Assembly: GCA_019648995.1 (NCBI GenBank)
Contig: BLXT01007237.1
Coordinates: 1,913,133-1,941,392 of the forward strand
Reading direction: 5' to 3'
From: Plakobranchus ocellatus
Lineage: Eukaryota > Mollusca > Gastropoda > Plakobranchidae
DNA length: 28,260 nt
Part shown: positions 11,001 to 24,500 of the stretch, piece by piece
How positions within the stretch are numbered: position 1 is the stretch's first letter
Layout: the number at the start of each line of letters is the position of its first letter
Program-made: the position numbers and the translations under genes
The notes under the pieces: generated by a model
Told to the model about the DNA's origin: nothing
What the model saw: the letters and a program-made list of their open reading frames with translations, nothing else
Database searches by the model: none

Positions 11001-14000
11001 CACACTATTTGTATTTCTTGAATAATACATAAGAGATAAAGTGGCATGTAACTTTAAACTTGTCTTTATAGCTATAAGATTTTAAAATTAAAACTGAATG
11101 AAACATTTAAAAAAAGAAGCATCTACTTTGATTGTCTAGATTTGAGAATATCAAAATGTAAGATTGTGCAAAAATTAGGTGAGAGAAAATATAAACTTAA
11201 AAAATTCAAATGCTACCCCCAGAATGCGGGAGAAGATGCTGGTCAGAAGGATGCTTCAACCTACACTCATGTTAGCCTTGACTTCATACAGCCTGACAGA
11301 ATCAAGTGAGTGGCCTCGTTAAATGCCTTAAAATGAGCATCCTAGTTGTAGATTCTGGGTATTAGGGTCTTCTTAATACCTTTTTGACAAGGCCAGCTGT
11401 AAACAAAAGCTTTATCAAAAATGGTATTGAAAACAACAGAATTAAGAATTTGACCTTCATAGGACTTGATTTCTTTCTTTCTTTTTTTTTTTTTTTCATA
11501 AAACATCCTTTAGTTCACAATGAAAAGTTGTGATACAACTTTACCTCCAGAGGTTCTGAATTGTCAATGAGGAATTGAGACTACTCAGCCTCATAGGTAC
11601 ATTTACCAGTTGTAAAATAAACTTTCATAACTTGAAGAAATATAGAAAGCAAATTACTCTTGGAGGAAATTATGAAGTTTTTGAAAGTAAAGAAGTATAA
11701 ATACTGTATGTAATTTTGTTAGATGCATTTAAACTTTTAAATTGTGTTTTTGATATTTTTGTACCACATTGGAACTTGCATTCTTAAATTCTTTTGGGAA
11801 AATTATTTTGATGAGACCTTGTTCGAGTATTCAAGGGCAGCAATTATGTTAAAATATTATTACTAATTATTTCCTTTATATTTGTGCGTTTCTGCAGTCT
11901 GAGACTCTAAAACAAATGCAATGCATTTCAATGAAATTTAGAAAAATTGTCTTTCATAATTTTCTTTGTTGTCTACGTATGTGTTAGCTAAGCACCTTTC
12001 TCCTCTTGGGACTGCCTTTGACCCATTCAAACAAGTCCTGAAAAGAGCTGTGAAGTTATTTTGAGAATTTTTCTACATTTAAAAAAAAAAGCAGTCTGAG
12101 ACTTTTTACTTATATGATTTAAGACAATTTTGTTGACTGTGGAGGACAAGTCTCCCAACATATCGATTAATGCACTAAAATTGTTGCTATCTCCTTTGCT
12201 TTGAATGAAGCTGTGGAGGCTGAAAACTGCTTATCTTGCCTTCAGCACAGATGGTAATTTCATTACTTCTTCTGACTCAGTTTCTTCTTCCTCTTCCCCT
12301 GCACAATTTCCTTTGCTGACATGACTTTCGTTGTCTGCACTCTGTTGTCAAGAGAGAAAAATATTGGCGGTAACACCTGCAGGAAGGAGACAGGACAGCC
12401 TCTCACAGATATTACCTGTATGTTCACCGTATTTGTCGAGAAACTGAGGGCTGTTCACTTCTTCACAAACAGAGTTCCACAGTGTTTGAAGCAGTTTTTG
12501 ATGGTTGACTAAGTCACTTTCTTCCGAACAGTTCACAAATCTTATCTCATTTTTCTTGTCCATGTGCACCATTTGCTTCTCTGGTGCAATCTTTCTATAA
12601 TGCTTTTTAAATGCGACAGTTATTTCTTGGTTGCAGGGCTGTGTCACTAAAGTTGTGTTTGTCTGCAGTTCCATGATTATTATGGCCGTTAGATCATCTA
12701 TTGCTAGCTGAGCAGGACTAATCTATAACGAGAGCTACTTTTTGCCCCTTCTTGAGAAACTTGGTATTTAGTTTTTTTCACCCAAGATTCAAAGAGGGCT
12801 GCTGTTATCCATGTCTTGCTGTTTGCTGCATATTCCACCAATAATTTTATGCAATGCTTGAAGCACCTCGGTTTATCCAACTTGCCGACTATGAGCAGTT
12901 CTTGTCATATTAGCAGCAATGTATCTCTGTTTTGGTATTTTACCATTGTTGCAAGTCTCTGTTTATTGGGCAAGTATTTGTAAAACAATCTTGTCTCATC
13001 AGCATTATAGATGTGCTGAGGTTGAAACTGACAGAACATCTTGCTGCAAATTTTCCTTCCAGTACTGGACACTCACACTGCTTACAACTGCTGCCTCACC
13101 ATACACAATCTTGTAAGAGATTCCTCAGCGCTTTTTGAAACCATTGATTCATGCGGGGTTGGCTGTGAAATCTGCTCCTATTTTTTTTTTCTATTTCCTC
13201 TGCATAAGAACAGAGATTTGAGCTAGAGACTGGAAAAGTGACCGTTCTTGCTTCAAGCTCCTCATTTTCGACAAGCTTTTGATGATTTCTTTCTGGTTGG
13301 CAGTCTGCTTTCTATCTTCTTGCCTATGTTTTTGATGCAATTCAACAAAGTTGATTTTGGAATGCACCATACTTGTTACAAATGTCAGTTTTTGGTATTT
13401 TTCCTTCATGAACTCAGCAAGAATTTGGGTTTTTTTTTTTTAATGAGATCTAAACAAGTGACTTTCCTTTTGTGATTTTCCTCTTTGATCAAATCAGTAG
13501 GTCCTACTTGTATGCTAAAAAAATTAGAGAGTATATCTTGGTTTAAGTTTGAGTCTAAACTGGCCAAGAGGGAAGATTGTGGCAAGTTTGTGATTGGAAT
13601 GCCAACCAGTATGGAGATTTTAATACAGTCTATGTAGGCCTACTAGCCTATACTGTTTATGTATGTGGCTGTTGTTTGTGTCACCACGACCACCAATTTG
13701 GTTAAGAAACAATGACAATGATTGAGAGAAACTTGTATGCCCTGAGATGGCTTTGGCTTTTGTCCGTCAGAGCTCTGCCTCGCAGTTTGTTTGATTGTCA
13801 GTCACTCACATTTGGGACTTATAAGAACAGGGGCTGGAAATGGGAGGGCCCAGCAGAAAGGTAGAAATTTTTTGCCCAGTGTTGCTCAGTGTGAGGCAAA
13901 CCTGCCTGGCTGAGATTGGCTCAGTAGTGCATTAAGTTTAGATCTGTGCTAGACTTTTGGCTCCTGGGACAGAGTGCTGTAAATTTTGCTAAGTGCTTCA

Positions 14001-17000
14001 CAGTGTCAGACAAGCCCTAACCTTCCGTGATTGGCATATTCCCCTGTATTTAATTTAGATCTAGAGCGAGACTTGTTGTCTCTGGGACAGGGAGGGATGA
14101 ACGAAAGGGACACATTTTTAATGATAAGGTAGTTGCAAGCTTGTTTGTTTTAAAGATAACCAATGTGGCGATTACTGTTATAGGCCTAATCTGGGGATGT
14201 CGGAGCAAAGCGTAGGGTCACTGATTATTGACATTGTCAGTGATATAATGATGTAAGACATACATTCTAGACACTATGGATGTTTTGAAAAGTACTTTTT
14301 CATTTTTTTGAGAAAACTATTACAAGGTTTTAAAAAATTTTTTTTTATTAATGAAGTAGATGCCAGAATGAAATTGTGGTTTGTTTGTAAATGAAACTTA
14401 TTTTGTTGCTTACATATAGTGATATACACATCTTTTTTCAGAAATAAGATATTTGGAAATTCTGGAAAGAACCTCAGTCTCCATATTTTTTTCTCTCCCC
14501 CCCCCCCCCATACTATTGTGCCTCAGTTTCAGACACGTTCATAGTTGACAGTACTAAAACTTGGTAAAACCCTTTAATTTCTACCAGGGACAAAAACAGG
14601 AAGACCAAATCTGACCCAGAGTACAACCCAAGGACTCTCTACGTTCCAGAATCCTTTCTCAATAAACAGACACCTGTAAGACATGATTGTATTTTTTAAT
14701 TCATTAAAATTGTGAGTTTCTATACCTAACAGCTGTATTTCATGTCCTGATAACACACTTTTATGAGTTGAGGAATCGGTGTTGTGACTTTAGAGAAAAT
14801 AACTTGCCAATGGACTTTCTCTTATCTAAGTAATTTTAGTATCTTCATGGTCATAGAGTTTGCTGTATCACTTTGGATAAAATAAGTTGTCAATGGATTA
14901 TGTTTTATCAAAGATATTACCTTGGAGAAATTAACCTATTTCTGGATTCTCTTTTAGTAACTTTGTAGCTCAAAGAATCAGCTCTGCCATAGCCAAATAA
15001 GTGCTATATTGGTAGTCTGGACAACACCACTCTTCATTTGGCTACAGCAGAGCTGTATTACCTGGAAGGAAATAATTAATGTGTGGACTTTGTTCTAACA
15101 AAGTAATTTTAGTAACTTCATGAGTGAAGTAGCTGTCTGTATTGCCTGGGAGAAATTAACTTGCCAATGGACTTTTTTTTTTAACCAAAGTAATTTTAGA
15201 AGCTTTTGCAAGAAAGCCTTAAAAATAACATCATCATTCTTATTTTCAAAGGTAGTAAGCAATTTATTTTTTGCATGGAACAGCTGAAATGTTGTGAAAA
15301 ATATTAATGAGTGTTTAAAGTTTCAAAATATTGAAATTGATATGTGTATTGTTCCTGCAATAATTTAAGGGAATTTTAAAGAATTTCATGTGAAGTTTCA
15401 CATGCCTCTGTTGATATAGGTTTCATGAATTTACATGTGATAGATGTGAGAATGATTTTTAAAATATAAACGAAGACCGCAAACTTTTTTAGTAAACAAG
15501 GAAACTCCCCAATCATTTTGAAATAATTTAAGAGGAGAAATAAGTCATATTATGTCCTATGAAATAAGATCTTGATTTGCTTGAATCAAAAAGGTCCTCC
15601 AATTTTGCTTATTTCATGCTTTTGTGATTCCATAAGCGGTAAAAACAAATTGTCCTGTGCCGCGACAGAATGAGATTTTTTTAGTAGCATCAACATGTGC
15701 TGTAACTTAATTTTTTTTTTTTTTTTAATTTCTGTCCATGATATATTGGAGGATTAAAACTTTGATAAGATTTTATATCTATTGTGCATAAAATTTTTGA
15801 TTTAACAAACATAATCAAGAGCACTAACAAGTTGGGATGTTTTCTTCTAATCTCCTTCACAGGCTATGCGGCAATGGTGGGAATTGAAATCAAATCATTT
15901 TGACACCATCTTATTTTTCAAGGTATGTTTTCAAATTTTTAAAAATTCTCATGTTATCACTTTATGTTTTTTTTTTTGTTGAAATTTTTTTATCTTAAAT
16001 AAAAAAACTAGATCAAAATCACGTTTTTAAAAACATTACTAAATGAATAAACTTAAAATTTTGGCAGATATGAAGAAAGATTGCCTTGGAAACTGTTTAA
16101 GGTGCTGATTATGGGATTGAGAATAAACTTAGTGCCTTTTTTGCTTAAAAACTAATCAGTTTTGATTGATTTTTGACAAATGCAAGTTAGTATTTTTTTA
16201 ATAAATGTTATTGTTTTGTCTGAGGGATTTGACGAGTTGCCAGGTATGTAAACCAGGGCATGAAGCTGCAAAATCATAAGTATATGATTGTCAAATGATT
16301 ATCCAAAGATCAGTTTATAGTGCTCTGGTGCTCACAATCTCTTTCCTATCCTCAGGTGGGCAAATTCTATGAACTCTACCACATGGATGCTGTTGTTGGG
16401 GTCAGAGAAGTTGGACTGATTTTTATGAAGGTAAAAATAATGAATACAGAAGTAAATGGTTAAACAGAGGTTTTCTTTGCAGTTCACATTATTGGTTAAT
16501 CTTCTTGTTTCAACTCATTTACTTGAAGCTCTTTATTGCGTCTAAAAAATTTGCACTGCTATTTACCTATTATTTTGTTGTAATTTAAAAAAGAATACAA
16601 CATATTATATAAGCCATCATATTCTTTTTTTTTTTTTAGGTATATTTCAGAATTTCATAATTTTTCAGCGACTGGTTAAGTTTTGGAATTTACAAAACAG
16701 AATTGCACTGGCATGAAATTCTAATCTTTCCCAACAGAAAATTGGACCAGGCTTAAAAGCATCTTTTTTTTTTTTGTTAAACAGATTATTGGCTTAAAAT
16801 GATTTGAAAGGGCTGGTACTTAGAAGAAATCTTATACAGTGTTTCATTCTGCTATTCTCTGTAGGGTGATTTTGCCCACTCTGGCTTCCCAGAGATAGCG
16901 TACAACCGCTATGCTGATGCTTTGGTGCAGAAAGGTTACAAAGTTGCTCGTGTGGAACAGACTGAGACTCCAGAGATGGTTTCAGACAGATGCAAAAATA

Positions 17001-20000
17001 GTGAGGATAAAGAAACGCTAGGCCTTATACAATATTTATTAAGGAAGCTTAGACCTTGTGCTGTATAAAGAAAACTTACGCCACAAAGAGTATGATTTAG
17101 GAAAGCCTAGGCCCTTGTTACTCTAAAAGTACAAAACAAGAGAACAAAGTCATCCATTCTAGTAAAAATTTACAAGGGAAAAACTATGCATTTAAATGGC
17201 ACATTTATCATACATTATCTGAAAATTTGGTTATTTTATTTGTTCAATCCATCAGATAAAAGTGCAGCAATGCATCAATACTGCTGTGGCCAAATAAAAC
17301 ACAGCATCTGTGGTAGGAGAACTTCTAGTTTAGTTGAACTTTCATTCCCTGACAAACGAAATAACAGTGAACAATGACTAGGTCTAGGCAAACCTATCTA
17401 CCTGTAAGGTTTAGTTCTTAGATTAGTTTTGTGACTGCCTATATCTTGTCCCCCAAGAATTGTATCAATATTTACAACTTGATATATAACTTGATAAAAT
17501 AGTGGCTTTAAGCAAATGATTCTTCTTTACATTCATTAGCATTTGCAATGTTGGTTTTTCTATAATTTTCACATCTATTTCTAAATTGTGTTCCTTGGAT
17601 TGCTGATGATCTTTTTCAGTGGCTCGTGCAGCAAATAAATATGACAAGGTGGTTAAAAGAGAGGTGTGTCAAATCAGCACTCAGGGTACTCGCACTTACA
17701 GCCATCTGACTGGAGACATTGGAGACCACACAAGCAAGTACATCCTGGCTTTCTGTGAGAAGGTAAGCAAAGAAATAGTAAGCCAGGTTTCTATTTCATT
17801 GGTTTGTATATTTTAGGACATAAATGAATGAGTTGGTTTTATAACATAGATATAAGTATTGAACACATTTTTTTTTTTTTTTGAGGGAGAGAGGAAGAAG
17901 AGGCACCTAAATAAGCAAAAAGATGCAACATTCGAATGCAAGGGTATCAAATCTCTGAAGTGTCTTATTTGTGTATAGGGATTTCAGAGATTTGATACGC
18001 CTGCCATCGAAACATATGAGGATTGTAATTCAGCTTAGTTGGGAAAAAGCTGGTTCTTGTGAAAAGTTGAGGCCTAGGCTTCAAAGATGTGGCAAAGTGT
18101 ATTTTCTTCTTTATTTGCCATCATTTTAAAGTTTGCATTAGAAATTTAATCAGAAATAGCAAATTAGTTACTTCATAAAAGACATAAAAATTGCATTCTT
18201 GGAAAATCCAAGGGAAGACATTGTTGAAACTAGCTACAAAGTTCATGGCTGTCTTAGAGACTATAGACGCAAATGATATGGGCTAGTGACCATTTTTTCT
18301 AGTATTAGTCACACTGGTTGCAAAATTAGTAAAAGGGTGACATATTATTTTGGTTTTTGTATTTAATTTCCATAAGGTTGCCCTTGAGTCAATACTGGTT
18401 TCACATCTAAATATGCCAGTTCCATCTCTCTTGTAACATTTGTTTTTACTCCATGGTTTCTTTGATTATTTTTCACATGGGTTGTGTACATTTCTTTACA
18501 TTGCAGCAAGACACCCAAGAAGGCTCAAATCTGTATGGTGTCTGCTTCATTGACACGTCAATTGGAACATTTCACGTAAGCACTTCTTTCGATCCCTGTG
18601 GAATCTTAAGTTCTTATGTGTATTTTATGTGGCCCACACTGGACCATGCTTACCAATGTAAAAAAAAAATGTGCATTTTAAAAACATTTTTATTTGTAGC
18701 TCACATTCTTATTTTTTCTTTTTAGTTTCCTGGGTTTTTTCTCCTTTTTTGTTGTGTACATCTAATTTCAAGCCTATCCATTGCTATTTGCATCCAGTAG
18801 TTTATGGGCATGCCTATTTTTTTAGCTTGTATTCCAACACTGCCATTTGGCATATTGTTTCAAGACAATGAAGACAGTTACTAAGACTACTGTCTTAGCC
18901 TAATGAAGAGCAGTATCATTCATGGACTTAACAATAACTATATTGCTGTTCATTTAGCTTCGACAGCATAGTGCCATGATTTTGATTCCACTTTTAAGAT
19001 CTGTAATTTCTTTTGCTAATAGGCCTAGATTTTTTTTTTTATAAAACTTTCAAAGCTTGCAGCTGATATCAAATCTGTTCCAGTGTTCTCTGCAATCTGC
19101 TTACATTGGAACTAGATAAGTTTAGCTTTTAGACATAATGTCTTTTAGTGATCTGTCAGTTGGCTTATTATCATTTTACCCTTTTTCCATCTCTAAGATA
19201 CATTTGTAGATATGGAAATGTTCATTTAGCTCTAATAATTATTGTATAGAGGAACATAGTTGAGAGTAAAAATGTGTGTAGCTCTCTTACAAAATCAGTT
19301 GAGTAGTGGAAGTGGGTGAGGAGTAAAAACGACTCATTTCCCAGCATACAGAACTTTTTATTTATCTGAGATAGCCTTTCAATGGTAATGCCAACCTTTT
19401 TTTTTTCAATTTAAGATTTTGACTTGAATGCAATTTTTCAGATCCGCTAGTCAACTCATTTTTGAGGGACTACTACATGTATGTATATAAACTTATTCTA
19501 GCAGGCGATGTCAATTTCACAATCTTTGTGATGCACTAATTTTTTCTTTCGTCTATTGAACAGGTGGGACAGTTCGAAGATGACCGTCATCTCTCTAGGT
19601 TTAGGACCCTTATTGCCCATTATACACCAGTGCAGGTAAAAGAAATAGGCATTTGCTACTGCTATAATCATTGTTTTTCTGGTTTTTTTTTTTTTTAAAT
19701 TTTATCATGGTGTTTGTTCGCTTCAAAAAAGTGATAATATCTCGATTTTTAAAAATTAATAGCCTAGTTTAAAGTTCAATTTTATAACTTTTGCAATATT
19801 ACACTGGGAAAAGATATGTTTAGTGTGTGCGAAGTTGAAGGCATTTAAAGTTCTGCAGAAGCAATTATGTAGGTAAGCAAAACAAATTTTAAAAATCTGT
19901 TTTATCTGTTAAGTCCTTTATGTGATATCAAAGTCCTATGATATTTTAGGTTCACTTTTATCATTAGAGAACAAAAGAAAAAAAAGATCATGTATAATTC

Positions 20001-21494
20001 TAAAAGCAAATCTTTCTTAAAAAACAGATATTTTTTATGCCTTGCAATAATCATTAATATACTCGTAAGCTGAACAAAAAAGCGATGATTGACTTTGTTA
20101 AAATCTGTTAAATACTATTTTCAATAATCCATAACAAAATATTTGTTGAGATTTTTTCCCCCTCTTCTTCAGGTGCTTTATGAGCGTGGCAAAGTCTCGT
20201 CAGAAACCTGGCAGCTAATCAATGCTAACCTGACGTCTGCTCTTAAAGAGGGTCTCACATCAGGCACCGAGTTCTGGGAGAGCGGGAAAACCCTGAAGGC
20301 ACTAGCTGAGGAGGCCTATTTTAAAAATGATGAGGAAGATGTTGATTGGCCACAAGCTATCAAGGCAATGTTATCAGACAGTGAGCATCCCAAAGAAAAT
20401 TTCGAATGCTTTCTCATTTTCTTACCCTCCATTGTATTTTTTCCTCATCGTGTGTTGTCTTCTTTATCTTTCCTTTACTCCCTTCTTATGCAATTAAAAA
20501 CATTCTTTTTTGGCAAGATAAGATCTTATTAATTTTTCATTTTTTAATGATTGGTATTAAGTACCATACTTAGGAAAAGAGTCTTAGCCTAACGTGTTAT
20601 TGTATAGTAATACATTCAAAGAAAAAAAGATTAATTGAAAACTGTTTTTCGATGAACTGAACCTTCTTGGTCATAGAGACTGGCAGACTTCCAAAAGTTT
20701 GTTTGAAATTGGGAACAGCTGGGGAAAACTTAAACAGGAAGAAGGATGAATGTGAACATTGAATTCAAGTTTTTTGGTTTTTTTTTTGTGTTTGATGCAT
20801 CTTTGTTGTTGCTACATGCAAAACTATCATGCTGTAGTGTCATTGTTCCATAACTTTACTGGCTTCTGATACCTCATAGTAATCATAAAAATTTATACTA
20901 CGACAACATATACTTGAAGTTACGAAACCTTATTCAACTATGTATTAAATATTATCTAGTGTTCTAAAAATGAAAATACACTTTTGATCAATAGTTTAAT
21001 ATCTTGATTAAAAGTTCTTCAGTAGAAAGCAATTCAGAAGATCTTATTTCCCTCCTTTTTCTAAACTGAACATCCAAACAGCACTGACCTTAGAACAACC
21101 ATGAATCTCAGAATTATTTCACCTCATGATAATTTCTACTCTCCTAATACTAGGTCTCATTCTAGAAGCCTCTTTAAAACCATTATAGCCATACACCACA
21201 CCAACAAAACAGTCATTGTATCACTTTAGAGAAAACTTGTTCTTGAGAGAAATATTTAGGACGCTAGCAACATAAAAAGAAAAAGAAAAAACAACTTCTT
21301 TACTAAATGTATCAGCCATTGAAACAAATACAAAGAATTCATACTACATTTTATATGCCTAAAATTTAGTTGAAAATTTTTCGTTCCCTATAAAGATGAC
21401 ACTCTTGGGCTGACAGCTTCTGAGTCAAAGGATCTGGCCATCAGGGCGCTTGGAGCTGTGGTTTGGTAAATATCGCCACTTCATATCTTACATG

Positions 21495-21536
<42 letters not shown>

Positions 21537-24500
21537 AAAATAAAATATATATAAAATTGCTTTTATAAAAGTTGAATTGCTTGTTTAAGTTTTTTAATAT
21601 ATTTTAATATATCTGCTTCCTAAGCGTTTCTGACTAAATTTATCCCCTCTAAAAGATGTCCCAAAAAGTCGTATGCCACAAATTACTCTCTTCAAGATGT
21701 GTGAAGTCATCATTAAACAGCCTTCTACCCAACTAGCTGAATGTTAAAGTGCTACATCAAACAAGGTCTATTAAGGCACATAAGTTTTCTGCTTTTTTTT
21801 TTTTTTTTGCCCGAAAGCATTTTGATAGAGCAGAGAAGCTTAAAATGTCTTTATATTTCAAAACTTGTATCTGGAGCTCAGATTAAAATCATGATTATAC
21901 AGAGATAAATTCATACCATAGAGACCGGTTGTTTCACAAGGTTAGTAGCGTACAAAAATCAGTTTGAATCATCCAAGTATAAAAGGAAAAAAGACAGTAA
22001 TGTTTTCCAACAGTTTTGTATGCTAGTGGAGCAATTAAGAAGCTTTTAAGCTGTGTAAGTTTGCTTTAAATTTCATTATCACGATAAAGCCAAAATAAAA
22101 TAGGCATTCACAATGCTTAATCACTTCACCTATAATACAATAAAATTACCCATTTCACTTGATATGTGTAACTTGTTCCTGATAGACATCCCTTTTCAAA
22201 CTCTCTTCCTTTCTATATAGACTTCTATAAAGCACGCACAGCTTTACTCATATTAGATATAAATGTCATAATGTGCAGTTGATAGATCTAGACTAGGCCC
22301 CTCAACTGTTGCATGGTGCACACCCTCAAATACAGTTTGAGCCTCCCCCTCCCCCTTCTCCCGTGGCTAAAAGTAGAGCATGATTTGCTTCACAACTAAG
22401 GCTCAATACTCGAGCCTTTTCCCCTTTCCCTTTCCATGTCACCAAAGACTACATATCCTCTATCAGTATTGCTTTTATCAACATTTATATCGAATTCCAA
22501 TTGTTTTCTTCTATTTTGTCAATAAAAATATTATTTATATATTGACATGTTTTCCAAGCCCCTTCACTTACATCAACTTTTGGGGACTCCTCTGTACTCT
22601 TATGTACTCTTAGTACAGATGTTTTTATGAAATCCTGTCCTGCAAAGATTTCACACTATTATTTTATTCACAAACATGTAAACACCCAATTTAAAGACTC
22701 TTCATTAAAGTAAGTTTACATATGATTTAAATATAATAAAAATAAACAACCACCAACTCAAACTTATAAAAACAAATAAAACAACACAGAGTATACGTAA
22801 AAACGTTTCGCCCTAAAAGGCTAATCAGAAAAAAGATTGATGAACACAAATAAACTACCATAGAAACGTACTAATGAAATGATTATGATTTAAACAGTGC
22901 ATAATAATTTCAGAGCATTCAGAGTCAAATGTTTTATCTTTAAATCAAATTGGAGGTACAAACACATTGCATTTAACTCAAAGAAATCCATTGTGCCACT
23001 TTCAGACATGTGAAAAGAACATCTAAGTACACAGAATATTGCCAATAAACTGGTTAAATGAGTTTAAATTTGCCAATAAACTGGTTAAATGAGTTTAAAT
23101 AACAGGATTCTCCTGTGAAGTTTTGTTTCAATCAGAAATTGCCAATGAAATTAACAGAAAAAGAAGCGAACAGTTCAGTTAATTTAACGGCATTTAAATT
23201 TACTGCAAATTCAAATTACCATTTTCAAATCATATGGACCCAACAGTTTATCTACACTTAGAAAATGCTTTTCTGGGTGGCATTGCTTGCAACTGGTGCT
23301 CGCTCCAGTTTTAAATCTTGTGGACTCACTTGAATACCTACATCTTAATGAGTGCTTTCTGTGTGGTCATTAAATCAGGTACTTGCAGTACTGCCTGCTG
23401 GATCATGAGCTCTTGTCGATGAAGAAGTTTGAGACTTACATTCCAATGGACGTGAGCAAGAGCAGGAGTGATCAGCAAAAGGCGCAGGCAGTACAGGATA
23501 TCAAACAGAGACATATGGTAAACATGCTTGGTTTTTAAAGTTTAATGGTCAGGGTTATAGAGCTAAACCTGAGGAGATATTGAATGTACTTTATATTTAT
23601 ATATATAGAGGCTTTTTATTATTGTTGCTCTTTTTTCAGTGCAACACGTAATTCTAGAAGTCCCATTATTTAAGATGTGCATTGCCCCTGCAATAATAGA
23701 TCCTATGCGCCCAGAGCATCCCCTCTTGTTAAAAACATTGCAATAAAAATATTCGTAAACTTTTCAGGTTGACCAGTATAACTATAACAAGTGTTAGGTT
23801 TTTATCCTTGTCTTTATAATTTATATAAATTATAAGTGATTACTCATATAAAGTAAAAACAACTTATGAGAAAAGGAAATGTCAGTTAAATTCCTTCTAT
23901 GTTTCCAAACTTTAGGATCTTACAAAACTTTTGTTGTAGTTCTCAAAAGGTTTTGATAATGCTTGTGAGGAGCAATTAAAATTGATGTTAGATTAAGAGA
24001 AATGATCAGGAAAACACATTTATGTAAGGATAAATCTTTATTGATTAAATAGAGGACTAAAATTGGTCTAAATGAATAAAAATAAATAGATGGAGAATAA
24101 TAACGTAAAAATTGTTCAGAGAAAAAAATATATTATTACAAATTAAAGTTCATTTGCAGGAAATGTATGATTATTTTCAGAACAATGAACGATAAGAAGA
24201 AGTAGTTACTGAGCAAAACAACTATTGTCAAGATGATTTTTATAAATAATTGTTTGAGAGTCTTGTCCTCTTTCTATCCTCCACAATGACCTGAATACTC
24301 TCTCCTTTGATCAGGTCCTGGATGGTGTTACAATGTCTAACCTTGATGTTGTTTGGAACTCAGGGACTCAGTCTACAGAGGGAACTCTCCTGGAGAGGCT
24401 CAACTACTGCTCCACTGCCTTTGGTAAGAACAAAAAAAAAAATAGTCATAAATAGAATGGAAAATGTATGTCATTCTATGATTCTTTTAGTTCTGCTTTG

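Larger units (their letters stand above)
11306..14587 (+). other. MSH6 intron 8
   Basis: At 3282 bases this is the largest intron in the window. It holds a pogo/Tigger transposase fossil on the minus strand (about 12240-13490) and a diverged tandem duplication (about 13860-14091). There are also two copies of GCAGTCTGAGACT (from 11895 and from 12091) and a C-run near 14499-14509. No host exon was found. Confidence 0.7.
14676..15862 (+). other. MSH6 intron 9
   Basis: The first half is a degenerate tandem array (about 14800-15200) with a fold-back element inside it. The second half is plain AT-rich sequence. Confidence 0.65.
21466..23378 (+). other. MSH6 intron 17
   Basis: This intron is 1913 bases long. 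It holds a TA microsatellite (21498-21534), a 31-bp exact-type duplication (23041-23100), a T-run near 21793 and an ACGTTTCGCCC repeat-like motif near 22803. No exon or transposase was recognised. Confidence 0.65.

Noticed and set aside
12919-13475. Several overlapping plus-strand frames of 60-75 codons.
   Set aside because: They are opposite-strand shadows of the Tigger transposase fossil.
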